Positions 15,130 to 23,518 of a stretch of DNA of 64,000 nt are shown piece after piece. The stretch lies in assembly GCA_963717765.1 (NCBI GenBank), contig CAVQWX010000001.1:186001-250000 (forward strand). The letters run 5' to 3'. The notes under the pieces were generated by a model. That model saw only the letters and a program-made list of their open reading frames with translations. It was not told the DNA's origin and made no database searches. Both the position numbers and the translations under genes were made by a program. Position 1 is the first letter of the stretch. The number at the start of each line of letters is the position of its first letter. The DNA comes from JACDER01 sp963717765 (GTDB lineage Bacteria; Actinomycetota; Thermoleophilia; Gaiellales; Gaiellaceae).

Positions 15130-16662
15130 ATGAAGCGGATCGCCTGGGCGGCTGCGCTGCTGCCCGTCCTCGCCGCCCTGGCCGGCTGCGGCGGCGGCTC
15201 TAAGAGCGAATCGGCAGGGTTGGACACGAGCTTCAACCCGCCGGCGTCCTACTCCCTCCAGCAGCTCGACCAGAAGCGGTATCCGTGCGGCAAGGAGAGC
15301 GAGCAATGCGCGATCTCCTACCTGGACAAGCTGACCACGGAGTACGGCCCGCAGGCTTCACTCGGCGTCCTCAGCACGCTCGAGACCGCGGACAAGATCG
15401 ACCCCACCTTCGACACGCACCAGCTCGCGCACCTGGTCGGCGAGGCCACGGCGAAGCGCTTCGGGGCGAACAAGCAAGCGTTCGGGCTCTGCCCGCAGAC
15501 GTTCAACTACGGCTGCGTCCACGGGTTCTTCATCTACGTGCTCGGCCGCAGCGCGTCACCCACCAAGGCGGCGAGGATGATCTGCGACTCGGGTGGCCAG
15601 GGCCCGCTCGTCCCGACATTCAACTGCTGGCACGGCGTCGGCCACGGCGTGATGATGGCGCGCGGCAACGACCTCCAGGCTTCGCTCGACGTCTGCGACT
15701 CGCTGGGGACCGGGAACGCGGCGGACGGCTGCTGGCAGGGCGTCTTCATGGAGAACATCAACGCTGTCTTCCGCGACCAGGCGCGGCCCGGCGTCTTCTC
15801 CCCGGCCCATCCCCTGCGACCGTGCACGCGCATGCTGGACGCCTACAAGCAGGAGTGCTTCATCAACCAGGCAGGCTGGCTCGCGCACCTGGCCAACGAC
15901 AACATCGGCAAGGCCGCGCGCTTCTGCCTGGACGCGGGGAAGTTCGTCTCAGCCTGCGCTCAGAGCATCGGACTGATGGTGACGAACCCGAGCTGGCAGC
16001 TCCCCTTCTACGGGCAGCCGAAGGGCGCCTCGTTCGCGCAGATCGCGTGGCATCTCTGTTCACGCTTCCCCACGCAGCTCCAGCGCGACTGTGTCCTGGG
16101 GGGAGTGGACAACCTGGCGAACTTCGACCAGCTGGACGTGAAGCGCTCGGACGCGTTCTGCGCGCTGACCGGCCGCGTGCAGAAGACCTGCTACCGGGAG
16201 ATCGGCGTCAACCTGATCCGGCGGACGACGGACGTCGCCGTGGCAAGGGCGCGCTGCAAGGAGCTCAGCAGCCACAGCCGGGACTGCAGCGCCGGCATCA
16301 CGCAGGGCCAGCTTCCCGCAGCGCCGATCGAGGTGCCGAACGCGAAACCGGAGCAGCCACCTGCCGAAGCGACAGCCAAGGCAAGCGCAACCGTGCGCAT
16401 GACCGACCAGGGCTACTCGCCGCAGGTCCTGAAGATCAATCAGGGGCAGACGGTGGAGTTCGTCAACGACAGCAACGTCGACTACTGGCCAGCGTCGGAC
16501 CCGCACCCGATCCACACCGACTATCCCGGCTTCGACGCGCAGAAGAGCATCCATCCGGGGCAGTCCTGGAAGTTCACCTTCGACCGCCTCGGCCGCTACG
16601 GGTACCACAACCACCTGAATCCCGAGACGCACGCCGAGATCGTCATCTCAAAGGCGCCCTAG
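15130..16662 (+). CDS. Cys/His-rich lipoprotein with C-terminal cupredoxin domain
   Basis: 510 residues. Signal peptide with lipobox LAGC (Cys20), so anchored outside the membrane. Residues about 55-400 form an alpha-helical module with regularly spaced Cys and His: HQLAHLVG, YGCVHGFF, CWHGVGHGVM (166-175), CWQGVFMEN (to 209) and several CxxE/Cx5-8C pairs. The same module is in the neighbouring gene at 17816. Residues about 420-510 are a cupredoxin fold with candidate copper ligands in DPHPIHTDYP and YGYHNHLNPE. It looks like a periplasmic or surface redox or metal protein. I do not recognise the module; its role is unknown. Confidence 0.82.
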   Translation: MKRIAWAAALLPVLAALAGCGGGSKSESAGLDTSFNPPASYSLQQLDQKRYPCGKESEQCAISYLDKLTTEYGPQASLGVLSTLETADKIDPTFDTHQLAHLVGEATAKRFGANKQAFGLCPQTFNYGCVHGFFIYVLGRSASPTKAARMICDSGGQGPLVPTFNCWHGVGHGVMMARGNDLQASLDVCDSLGTGNAADGCWQGVFMENINAVFRDQARPGVFSPAHPLRPCTRMLDAYKQECFINQAGWLAHLANDNIGKAARFCLDAGKFVSACAQSIGLMVTNPSWQLPFYGQPKGASFAQIAWHLCSRFPTQLQRDCVLGGVDNLANFDQLDVKRSDAFCALTGRVQKTCYREIGVNLIRRTTDVAVARARCKELSSHSRDCSAGITQGQLPAAPIEVPNAKPEQPPAEATAKASATVRMTDQGYSPQVLKINQGQTVEFVNDSNVDYWPASDPHPIHTDYPGFDAQKSIHPGQSWKFTFDRLGRYGYHNHLNPETHAEIVISKAP

Positions 16663-17811
16663 GAAGGCCAGCAGCTTCGGCCACAGATCCTGCCGCGCCC
16701 GCTCAGTCGCGGCGTCGTAGTACGGGAAGCGCGGTGCGACCGGAAGGCCCGGCGTGAGCCCGCCCACGAAGTGGCCGGCCTTCGGATACACGTGCAGCTC
16801 GTCCGGGTAGGCGTGCCCGAACCGGTGCAGCCGGGTGACGGTCGCGCGCGCGTACCCGCATGAAAGCCAGATCTCGTCGGCGCCGCCGCAGACGAGGAAG
16901 ATTGGACCGCGGATCTGCTCGTCGGGAATTACGTGTTCCCCGTCTGGCTCCGGGACCGCCGGACCGCCGTTCGGGATCGGCTGGCCGCCTAGCGTCCACG
17001 CGGGCTTGGAGCAGTCGGGGTAGCCGCACACGACGGTGTTGCTCGACGAGGCCGCGACGACCGCGTGGACGAGAGCCGGGTAGTCCGCGCCGAGGAGCTG
17101 CGCAGCCTCGCCTCCGCGCGAGATCCCGATCGTCGTGATCTTGCCGGGGTCGACCTCGGGCCGGGCCGCCAGCCATTCGAGCGCGTGCTCGAAGTACTCG
17201 AGCCGGACGTACGACAGCGTCTGCGGCAGGCCAGGTTCCTTGAAGTAGGCAATCGCGAGCGAGGGGAATCCGTGCGCCGCGAGTAGCTCGGCACGTAGTC
17301 CGACGGTGATCCCGCCCTCCGAACCGCCGAAGATGAGGACTGCCGGCGCGCGTGCCGTCGCGCTCGCGGCCGCGTAGTACTCGCCGTAGACACCCTCTTT
17401 GTCGAGCGTGAGCGTCTGCTCGCGCACGCCTTGCGGCAGGCCGCGCAGAAAGGAGCCGCGCGCGACGGTCTTTCCGCGGACCTTCAGGCTCACCTTGATC
17501 GTCCTGTACCTAGAGCCCCAACGGAAGAGCACGGGTGCGGAAATGGGTGCCTTTCGCGTTAGCGTCGCGATCAGCCCCCAGGATCGGGCACGGCTGGGGT
17601 TGATGGCGCCACGCGCGTCGGCGCGGAAGCGCCCGGAAGAGTGCCAGGCCCTGCCGGTTGCGTCCTTCGCGCTTAGACGGATGGTCGCGAGCGTCCGGGG
17701 CCTCAGTCCGGAAGCGTGAATCGCGACGGGCTGGTCGATCCACGAGTCGTGTGGTGTCACCGTCACCGCCGGGTGAGCGAGCAACGAGAGCATGACGAGG
17801 ACGCCGAGCAC
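16648..17811 (-). CDS. Secreted alpha/beta hydrolase, acyl-CoA thioesterase/BAAT-like
   Basis: 387 residues with an N-terminal hydrophobic export segment (MLGVLVMLSLLAHPAV). Residues about 20-130 resemble the Ig-like domain preceding BAAT/thioesterase hydrolases. The catalytic half has VLIFGGSEGG, the nucleophile elbow GISRGGE, an acid near CGGADEIW and the catalytic His in KAGHFVGG. This is the order of the bile acid-CoA thioesterase family, though export implies a different substrate, possibly an ester. It follows the cytochrome/Cys-rich gene by four bases on the same strand and overlaps the end of the cupredoxin gene convergently by 15 bases. Confidence 0.85.
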   Translation of the reverse strand: MLGVLVMLSLLAHPAVTVTPHDSWIDQPVAIHASGLRPRTLATIRLSAKDATGRAWHSSGRFRADARGAINPSRARSWGLIATLTRKAPISAPVLFRWGSRYRTIKVSLKVRGKTVARGSFLRGLPQGVREQTLTLDKEGVYGEYYAAASATARAPAVLIFGGSEGGITVGLRAELLAAHGFPSLAIAYFKEPGLPQTLSYVRLEYFEHALEWLAARPEVDPGKITTIGISRGGEAAQLLGADYPALVHAVVAASSSNTVVCGYPDCSKPAWTLGGQPIPNGGPAVPEPDGEHVIPDEQIRGPIFLVCGGADEIWLSCGYARATVTRLHRFGHAYPDELHVYPKAGHFVGGLTPGLPVAPRFPYYDAATERARQDLWPKLLAFLGRL

Positions 17812-17815
17812 GGTG

Positions 17816-19222
17816 TTACTTCGAAGGTTTCGTTGCCGAGGCGGAGCCGCTCAGGCACTCGGAGAGCTCCCCGGCCGGTGAGAACTTCACGCAGGCCGCG
17901 TGCTGCTCGGCAGCAGTCGAGTAGTAGGTGCCGACGATCGAGCCGATCCCGTACGTGCAGTACGAGCGAAACTCCGATTTGACCTTCTCGCAGAGCTGCT
18001 TCGAGCGGATGTCGCTCGGTTTGTTGTTGAGGATGTCCCGGACGGCGCCGAAGATGCACTCGCGCTCGCCGCTGCCCGCGTTCGAGCAATTCTGGATGAT
18101 GCCGTCAGGGTCCTCGCGCGCCGATCCCGACGCGTCTCGGCCGTACGACTGGAAGCAGTACTGCACGAAGTTCGCGTCGCTCTTCCGGCACCAGTCCGCG
18201 GCCTTCTTCCAGTCGTAGCCGACGTGCGGGAGGATGTACGACGTGACGAGGAGGTAGCAGTAGAGCTTGTCCACGTCCTTGACGACGTCGCACGGGTAGA
18301 GCAGATCGTCGCTCTTGAGGTACTTCGAGCGGATCCCGTAGGAGGACTGCTGGTTCTCCATGAAGACGCCGCCGGTGCACGAGACCGAGTCGTACGAAGT
18401 GGCGAGCTGGTGGCAGAGGTCGAGCGCCTTCGGAAGGTCGTAGCGTGTGTACAGCATCAGTCCGTGGCCGAGGCCGTGCACGCACTGGTAGTAGTCGTAC
18501 GCGTTCGCGCGGATCGACGGCTCGGAGCAGACGTTGCGCGCGATGCTCGCGACCTTGCCGGGCGGGACGCCGGCGAGCTTCCACTGCAGGAGGCCGTGGT
18601 AATAGCCCGACCCGCACGTCGGGTCGCCCTCGCCGAAAGCCTTGCCGACGTTGCCGTGGTATCGCAGGAGGGCGCCCGCGCCGATCGAGTGTGCGATCGG
18701 ATGGCAGGTCGTTTCGATGGCCGAGTCGGTGGCCATCTTCTGACGGAGGAGCGCGAGCGCCTTCGTCGGCCCCTCGTGGTAGGAGAAGTTGCCGAAGGCC
18801 TGGAGATAGCACGTCGAGTCGCCGGTCTTGCAGCTGGCCAGCAGGAGCTTGTTCGGCTTGAAGGTGACGATCACCGGCATCGTGTTGCTCGTCGCCGAGC
18901 CGGAGACGAAGGCGGCGACCGCGTCGATCTCGGAGCCCGAGAGCTTGCCGGCGAAGGACGGCATCCCGCCCCCACCAGACCTGACCTGCTGGACGACCTG
19001 GTCGCGCGTCGGCTTCAGCTGGTCGAGGTTCGGCCCGATCGTCCCTGTCGAGCCCGCCGCCTGGAGCGCGTGGCAGCTCCCGCAGCCGGCGCTGGCGAAG
19101 ACCCGCTTGCCGGAGGCGGTCGAGTCGGAGCTGCTCGTCGTGCTCTTCGAGCCGCCGCTGCCGCAGCCCGCGACGAAGAGCGCCACCGCCGCGAGCAGCA
19201 GGATCGAGCGGGCTGCGCGCAT
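17816..19222 (-). CDS. Cytochrome c lipoprotein with Cys/His-rich module
   Basis: 468 residues from ATG 19222; an upstream extension lacks export features. Lipobox VAGC (Cys20), haem site CGSCH (47-51) with Met87 in GGGMPSF as probable sixth ligand, then from about residue 130 the Cys/His module: CHPIAHSIG (173-181), YYHG (207-210), CVHGLGHGLM (247-256), CTGGVFMEN (282-290), LYPC and further Cys pairs. The module matches that of the cupredoxin lipoprotein at 15130 in motif order, so the two are paralogues carrying different electron carriers. Proposed as an extracytoplasmic redox partner pair. The start is supported by signal peptide position. Confidence 0.82.
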   Translation of the reverse strand: MRAARSILLLAAVALFVAGCGSGGSKSTTSSSDSTASGKRVFASAGCGSCHALQAAGSTGTIGPNLDQLKPTRDQVVQQVRSGGGGMPSFAGKLSGSEIDAVAAFVSGSATSNTMPVIVTFKPNKLLLASCKTGDSTCYLQAFGNFSYHEGPTKALALLRQKMATDSAIETTCHPIAHSIGAGALLRYHGNVGKAFGEGDPTCGSGYYHGLLQWKLAGVPPGKVASIARNVCSEPSIRANAYDYYQCVHGLGHGLMLYTRYDLPKALDLCHQLATSYDSVSCTGGVFMENQQSSYGIRSKYLKSDDLLYPCDVVKDVDKLYCYLLVTSYILPHVGYDWKKAADWCRKSDANFVQYCFQSYGRDASGSAREDPDGIIQNCSNAGSGERECIFGAVRDILNNKPSDIRSKQLCEKVKSEFRSYCTYGIGSIVGTYYSTAAEQHAACVKFSPAGELSECLSGSASATKPSK

Positions 19223-19306
19223 CGAGGTATTGAAGCTGACAGGGCAGCGCTTACTGGTTCCTAACGGTTCGCGGCTCGAAAGCTCGGTGACGTTGTTCCG
19301 GGCTCC

Positions 19307-19441
19307 GATCTCGCGTGGTCCCCCGACTCCGCACAACTCGCCTTCGGCCGCGAGGTCGCGGATGTCAGGACGGGATCGTTGCGTGTCCTGCGCTCCGGAA
19401 ACCCGTGCGTCTGGTCCCCGGATGGGACGAAGCTGCGTTAG
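19307..19441 (+). pseudogene. Remnant of a TolB/WD40-like beta-propeller gene
   Basis: In the 340-base gap before sufS one frame reads LAWSPDSAQLAFGRE and then VWSPDGTKLR followed by TAG. Two WSPDG-type blades are typical of PD40/TolB propellers. There is no start, and a stop lies 42 bases upstream, so this is a fragment. Nothing else coding was found in 19223-19562. Confidence 0.4.
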
Positions 19442-19550
19442 CTGCGGCTCTCGAGCGGTGTGTGCGACGAACGGCGGCGACACTGTCGTCGCCGACCCGG
19501 TCGACCGGGTCGCAAAGAACTGCGAGACCGTGCAGCGCAACCCCCGTTAG

Positions 19551-19556
19551 TACGAT
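19551..19556 (+). promoter_or_regulatory. Putative -10 box for leaderless sufS
   Basis: TACGAT (TANNNT) ends six bases before GTG 19563. No ribosome-binding site is present. Confidence 0.45.
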
Positions 19557-19562
19557 AGGTAC

Positions 19563-20810
19563 GTGGCGGTTACGCCCACGAAGCCGGCCATCGACGCTCA
19601 CAAGCTGCGGGCTGACTTCCCGATCTTCGAGCAGCACTTCCACGGCAAGCCGCTCGCGTACCTCGATTCCGCCGTCGCCGCACAGAAGCCGCGCCAGGTG
19701 CTGCAGGCGATGGACGAGTTCTACGAGACCTCGTACACGAACGTCCACCGTGGCGTCTACGCGCTCTCCGAGCGCGCAACCGCGGCCTATGAGAGCGCTC
19801 GGGAGAAGGCGCGTGCGTTCGTCAATGCGCCCTCCACGCGGGAGATCATCTTTCTGCGCAACGCCACCGAAGCGCTGAACCTCGTCGCGTACTCCTGGGG
19901 TCTGAACAACCTCGGCCCCGGAGACCTCGTCATCGTCACCGAGCTCGAGCACCACTCCAACTACGTGCCCTGGCAGTACATGGCGAACAGGATGGGCGCC
20001 GAGTTCCGGATGCTTCCACTGGACGACAACGGGGAGGTGCGGCTGGACGCGCTCGACGAGGTGTCCGCGGGCGGGACCGTGAAGATCGTCGCGTCGAACC
20101 TCGTCTCCAACTCGTTGGGGACGATCAGCGATGTCGCCACCCTTGCCGCCTGGGCGCACGACCAGGGCGCGATCTACGTCTGCGACGCGGCCCAGGCCGC
20201 ACCGCACCGGCGTGTGGACGTCCAGGAGCTCGGCGCCGACTTCGTCGCCGTCTCCGGCCACAAGATGTGCGGACCGAGCGGGATCGGCTTCCTGTGGGGC
20301 AAGGCCGAGCTGCTGGAGCGGATGGAGCCCTTCCTCATGGGCGGGCACATGATCCGGAAGGTCCAGTACGAGCAGACGACCTGGGGCGAGCTGCCCCACA
20401 AATTCGAGGCGGGATCGGCGCCGTCCGCCGAGGCGGTCGGGCTCGGCGCTGCGATCGACTACCTCGAGGCCATCGGACTGGACGCGATCGCCGCCTACGA
20501 GCACGAGCTCGCCGCGTATGCGCTCGAGCGGCTGGCCGAGGTGCCGGGGATCGTCCTGTACGGCCCGCCGGCCGACCACCGCGCCGGGATAGTCAGCTTC
20601 AACGTCGGCGAGTTCCACCCGCACGACGTGGCGCAGATCCTGGACATGGACGCGATCGCGATCCGCGCCGGCCACCACTGCTGCCAGCCGCTCATGCGCA
20701 AGCTTGGCGTAGCCGCGACGAACCGCGCGAGCTTCTACCTGTACACGATCCCCGAGGAGATCGACAGGCTCGTGGACGGGCTGTACAAGGTGCACAAGAT
20801 CCTCGGGTAA
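19563..20810 (+). CDS. sufS: Cysteine desulfurase SufS
   Basis: PLP enzyme that removes sulphur from cysteine and hands it to SufU for Fe-S assembly. 415 residues, GTG start. Seen: YLDSAVAAQKP, TNVHRGVYALSERAT, TELEHHSNYVPW, DAAQAAPHRRVDVQ, the PLP lysine in SGHKMCGPSGIG, and the active-site loop RAGHHCCQPLM. Cys in this loop is the persulphide carrier; the second Cys replaces the usual Ala. Length is typical for group II desulfurases. Followed by a strong hairpin, then sufU. Confidence 0.96.
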   Translation: MAVTPTKPAIDAHKLRADFPIFEQHFHGKPLAYLDSAVAAQKPRQVLQAMDEFYETSYTNVHRGVYALSERATAAYESAREKARAFVNAPSTREIIFLRNATEALNLVAYSWGLNNLGPGDLVIVTELEHHSNYVPWQYMANRMGAEFRMLPLDDNGEVRLDALDEVSAGGTVKIVASNLVSNSLGTISDVATLAAWAHDQGAIYVCDAAQAAPHRRVDVQELGADFVAVSGHKMCGPSGIGFLWGKAELLERMEPFLMGGHMIRKVQYEQTTWGELPHKFEAGSAPSAEAVGLGAAIDYLEAIGLDAIAAYEHELAAYALERLAEVPGIVLYGPPADHRAGIVSFNVGEFHPHDVAQILDMDAIAIRAGHHCCQPLMRKLGVAATNRASFYLYTIPEEIDRLVDGLYKVHKILG

Positions 20811-20839
20811 TCGCGGAAAGTGCTGCGCACTTTCCGCGA
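20811..20839 (+). promoter_or_regulatory. Perfect hairpin between sufS and sufU
   Basis: Arms TCGCGGAAAGTGC and GCACTTTCCGCGA (13 bp each) around a three-base loop, starting on the base after the sufS stop. No T-run follows, so rather than a clear terminator it may be an RNA processing or stability element or a partial attenuator. Confidence 0.6.
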
Positions 20840-20852
20840 GGAGTGTCTTAGC

Positions 20853-20858
20853 TACGCT
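20853..20858 (+). promoter_or_regulatory. Putative -10 box for sufU
   Basis: TACGCT (TANNNT), 22 bases before ATG 20881; the leader would include the purine-rich GAGGAAAGAGGG as ribosome-binding site. Confidence 0.3.
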
Positions 20859-20880
20859 CGATGCGAGGAAAGAGGGCTGA

Positions 20881-21312
20881 ATGTCGTTTGACCAGATGTA
20901 TCGGGAAGTGATCCTCGATCACTACAAGAACCCCCGCGGCCACGGGGTGCTCGAGGACGCGGACACGAGGGCGGAAGGCGTGAACCCGCTGTGCGGCGAC
21001 GAGGTCGCGATCTCGGTCGCTTTCGACGAGGACGGCGAGACGATCCGCGACGTGATGTTCGAGGGCCGCGGCTGCGCGATCAGCCAGGCCTCGACCTCGA
21101 TGCTGATGGAGATGGTCAAGGGCAAGACCGCGACCGAGGTCGCCGAGCTCCCGAAGGACGAGCTGCTCGAGGAGATCGGCATCCCGCTGACGCCGGTCCG
21201 GCTCAAGTGCGCGCTGCTGGGTCTGGGCGTGCTCAAGGTCGCGCTGCACCGCGCCAAGGGGACGCCGCTCCCCGAGGAGTGGGCCGGCCTGGACGAGCTC
21301 GAGCTCAAGTAG
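20881..21312 (+). CDS. sufU: Fe-S cluster assembly protein SufU (NifU/IscU-like)
   Basis: 143-residue zinc-dependent sulphur acceptor activating SufS. Conserved: MYREVILDHYKNPRG, NPLCGDEV (first Cys and Asp), FEGRGCAISQASTSMLMEM (second Cys) and RLKCALLGL (third Cys). The extended segment between the second and third Cys is characteristic of SufU rather than IscU. Purine-rich sequence precedes the ATG. It follows sufS, as in other actinomycetes, and the Rieske gene starts two bases after it. Confidence 0.95.
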   Translation: MSFDQMYREVILDHYKNPRGHGVLEDADTRAEGVNPLCGDEVAISVAFDEDGETIRDVMFEGRGCAISQASTSMLMEMVKGKTATEVAELPKDELLEEIGIPLTPVRLKCALLGLGVLKVALHRAKGTPLPEEWAGLDELELK

Positions 21313-21313
21313 C

Positions 21314-21621
21314 GTGGCGTCCCTCGACGTCTGCCCCGTCGACGAGCTGCCGGCGGGGTCGGTGAAGATCGTCCGCGCGGGACAGTTGGCGCTCGGCGTC
21401 TACAACGTCGACGGCGAGTACTACGCGATCGAGGACCGCTGCTCGCACGACGACGGCCCGCTCTGCGAGGGGGACTGGGATCCCGAGGAGCGCGTCGTGA
21501 CGTGCCCGCGCCACGGCTCCAACTTCGACCTGCGCACGGGCGAGCCGCTCTCGCTTCCGGCGTTCGAGCCGGTCGAGACCTTCCCCGTCCGCGTCGAGGA
21601 CGGGATCATCAGGGTCGACGT

Positions 21622-21625
<4 letters not shown>
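21314..21625 (+). CDS. Rieske [2Fe-2S] ferredoxin-like protein
   Basis: 103-residue soluble non-haem Rieske protein. Cluster ligands are in CSHDDG (Cys-x-His) and CPRHGS (Cys-x2-His), 22 residues apart from first to second Cys in the usual spacing. VRAGQLALGVYNVDGEYYAIEDRC and LSLPAFEPVETFPVRVEDG match ferredoxin subunits of dioxygenases and the standalone NirD-like group. Located directly after sufU, it is a likely client or electron carrier linked to Fe-S maturation. Starts with GTG two bases after the sufU stop and overlaps tag by four bases. Confidence 0.94.
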
Positions 21626-22172
<547 letters not shown>

Positions 22173-22176
<4 letters not shown>

Positions 22177-22763
22177 TCCTCGATGACCGCATCACGGCGG
22201 TACTCGCCCGGCTCGAGGCCGAAGATGCGGCCGAGCGAGAAGCCGACCTGCCCTCGGAACAGCGCTCCCGCCAGGTGGCACGCTCGACAGGCCAGTTCCT
22301 CTTGTCGTTCGTCGCACCGCAGACCGACTGCGAGGTGCTGGAGATCGGCGGCTCCCGCGGCTACTCGACGATCTGGCTCGCGGCGGGCGTCCGCCATCTC
22401 GCCGGCCGGGTGCTCTCGCTCGAGCATGACCCGGCCAAGTGCGAGGCCTGGCGGACGAACCTCGCCGAGGCCGGGCTGGACGACACCGCGGATCTCATCG
22501 AAGGCGACGCGTTCCAGACGCTGCCGGAGATCGACGACGTGTTCGACGTCGTCTTCCTCGACGCCGAGAAAGAGCAGTACGAGCCGCTGTTCGAGCTCGC
22601 GCGCGCGAAGCTCGAACCCGGGGCAGTCGTGATCGCGGACAACGTCCTCTCGCACTTGGACGCGCTCGGTGCGTACTCGCGCGCGCGGCAGGCGGACCCC
22701 ACGCTCGAGTCGGTGACGGTCCCGCTCGACCGCGGCCTCGAGATATCCGTTGTGCTGCGCTGA
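22173..22763 (+). CDS. O-methyltransferase-like SAM-dependent methyltransferase
   Basis: 196 residues, GTG start coupled to tag. Class I Rossmann fold: EVLEIGGSRGYSTIWLA is the SAM-binding loop, followed by RVLSLEHDPAKC, IEGDAFQTLP, DVVFLDAEKEQYEPLFELA and GAVVIADNVLSH. This is the pattern of catechol O-methyltransferase-like (YrrM/CaffeoylCoA) proteins. Substrate unknown. Last gene of the sufS-sufU-Rieske-tag run. Confidence 0.88.
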
Positions 22764-22822
22764 GCACCGCCGACTTCCGGAACCGCTACATTTGCGTTAC
22801 CGCGGAAAGGAGGTGGTCCGGC

Positions 22823-22864
22823 TTGACAGATTCCAGTACGGGCAGTGGAGGTACCAGCGGGTAA
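22823..22864 (+). CDS. 13-codon micro-ORF behind an exceptionally strong ribosome-binding site
   Basis: TTG-initiated frame of 13 residues (MTDSSTGSGGTSG) ending in TAA. Nine bases before it ends the core of AAAGGAGGTGGTCC (22806-22819), which pairs with almost the whole 3' end of 16S rRNA. No homology can be assigned. A leader peptide or ribosome landing site for the structured RNA that follows is more likely than a functional protein. Confidence 0.45.
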   Translation: MTDSSTGSGGTSG

Positions 22865-22990
22865 GGACGTGTCCCCGGGACCTACGGGGAATCGTCTAGC
22901 CAGCGTAGGGGACTCGCTTGCAGCGCTGCCGGTGGCCTAGGACATCGGCCGGAAGCGTCCTTGCCAAATACGCGCTGGTAACCGGAATCG

Positions 22991-23020
22991 GGGCCGCCTT
23001 CGGGCGGCCCTGTTCTTTTA
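22991..23020 (+). terminator. Intrinsic terminator with UUCG tetraloop
   Basis: GGGCCGCC, loop TTCG, GGCGGCCC, then TGTTCTTTT. Eight perfect pairs and a U-rich tail. Placed between convergent genes. Confidence 0.9.
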
Positions 23021-23518
23021 AAGCAGGAAATCGATGACGAGGTCCGTGGCGAACTCGTCCTCGTCCGGCGGGTACTCGAGGCCGAGGAGCTCCGCGGTCT
23101 TGCGCGCCTGGCGGCGGAAGAAGTCCATGCTGGCGAAGAGCGCGCGCCGGACGTCCGCCTCGTCGTAGGCCGCAAAGGTGCCTCTGAACTCCTCGAGCGC
23201 GGCCGGATCGGCCCACCGCTCGATGAAGCGGCCGGCGTGCCACGTGTCCACGTCCGGATTCTCGGCGCGCGTTCGCCACTCGAGGATCCGGATGAGCACG
23301 TTCTCCATGTACGAGTCGACGCAGCGCTTGGCGGTGAAGACCTCGCCGCGCCGCAGCTTCCTCGCTGCCCATACCGCGTGGTAGAAGAAGTCGGCGGTCA
23401 ACTCGCGGAGCGCCGCCTCGTTCGGCGGCGACGGCGGGGCAGGCTCGGTGTCACAGGGGTCGCGCGGGAAGCGGGGTCTCGGACCCGCGCTCGACGAGAT
23501 ATGCGGTGGCGTCCTCAC
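23018..23518 (-). CDS. C-terminal-half-only ANT(6)/AadK-like protein
   Basis: Up to 166 residues. Residues about 35-160 (ELTADFFYHAVWAARKLRRGE, KRCVDSYMENVLIRILEWRT, YPPDEDE) align by eye with the helical C-terminal half of streptomycin 6-adenylyltransferases (AadK/ANT(6)). The N-terminal nucleotidyltransferase domain with its GS and DxD motifs is absent, replaced by the 3' end of pepE, which the ATG-initiated frame overlaps by 68 bases. A TTG at 23401 would avoid the overlap and give 127 residues. It cannot catalyse adenylylation alone; it is either a remnant or a stand-alone helical (HEPN-like) domain. Confidence 0.65.
   Translation of the reverse strand: MRTPPHISSSAGPRPRFPRDPCDTEPAPPSPPNEAALRELTADFFYHAVWAARKLRRGEVFTAKRCVDSYMENVLIRILEWRTRAENPDVDTWHAGRFIERWADPAALEEFRGTFAAYDEADVRRALFASMDFFRRQARKTAELLGLEYPPDEDEFATDLVIDFLL

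Larger units (their letters stand above)
22800..23020 (+). ncRNA. Candidate structured RNA with strong SD and intrinsic terminator
   Basis: The 254 bases between the methyltransferase and the convergent gene at 23018 hold a near-perfect anti-16S sequence, the micro-ORF, several short inverted repeats (CCCCG/CGGGG around 22873-22889; GGACG at 22865 against CGTCC near 22955) and then a clean terminator. No downstream plus-strand gene exists, so a transcript would end here. I have an unverified impression of similar actinobacterial loci. Function unknown. Confidence 0.4.

Noticed and set aside
13872..15236. Long minus-strand open frame opposite sufD and the lipoprotein
   Set aside because: Composition is Arg/Val/Glu-rich mirror sequence of sufD with no domain; typical GC-rich antisense shadow.
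19365..20795. 476-codon minus-strand frame opposite sufS
   Set aside because: No recognisable domain; mirror of a clear cysteine desulfurase.
22823..22828. TTGACA as a -35 promoter box
   Set aside because: No TANNNT at proper distance; the sequence is better explained as the TTG start of the micro-ORF behind the strong SD.
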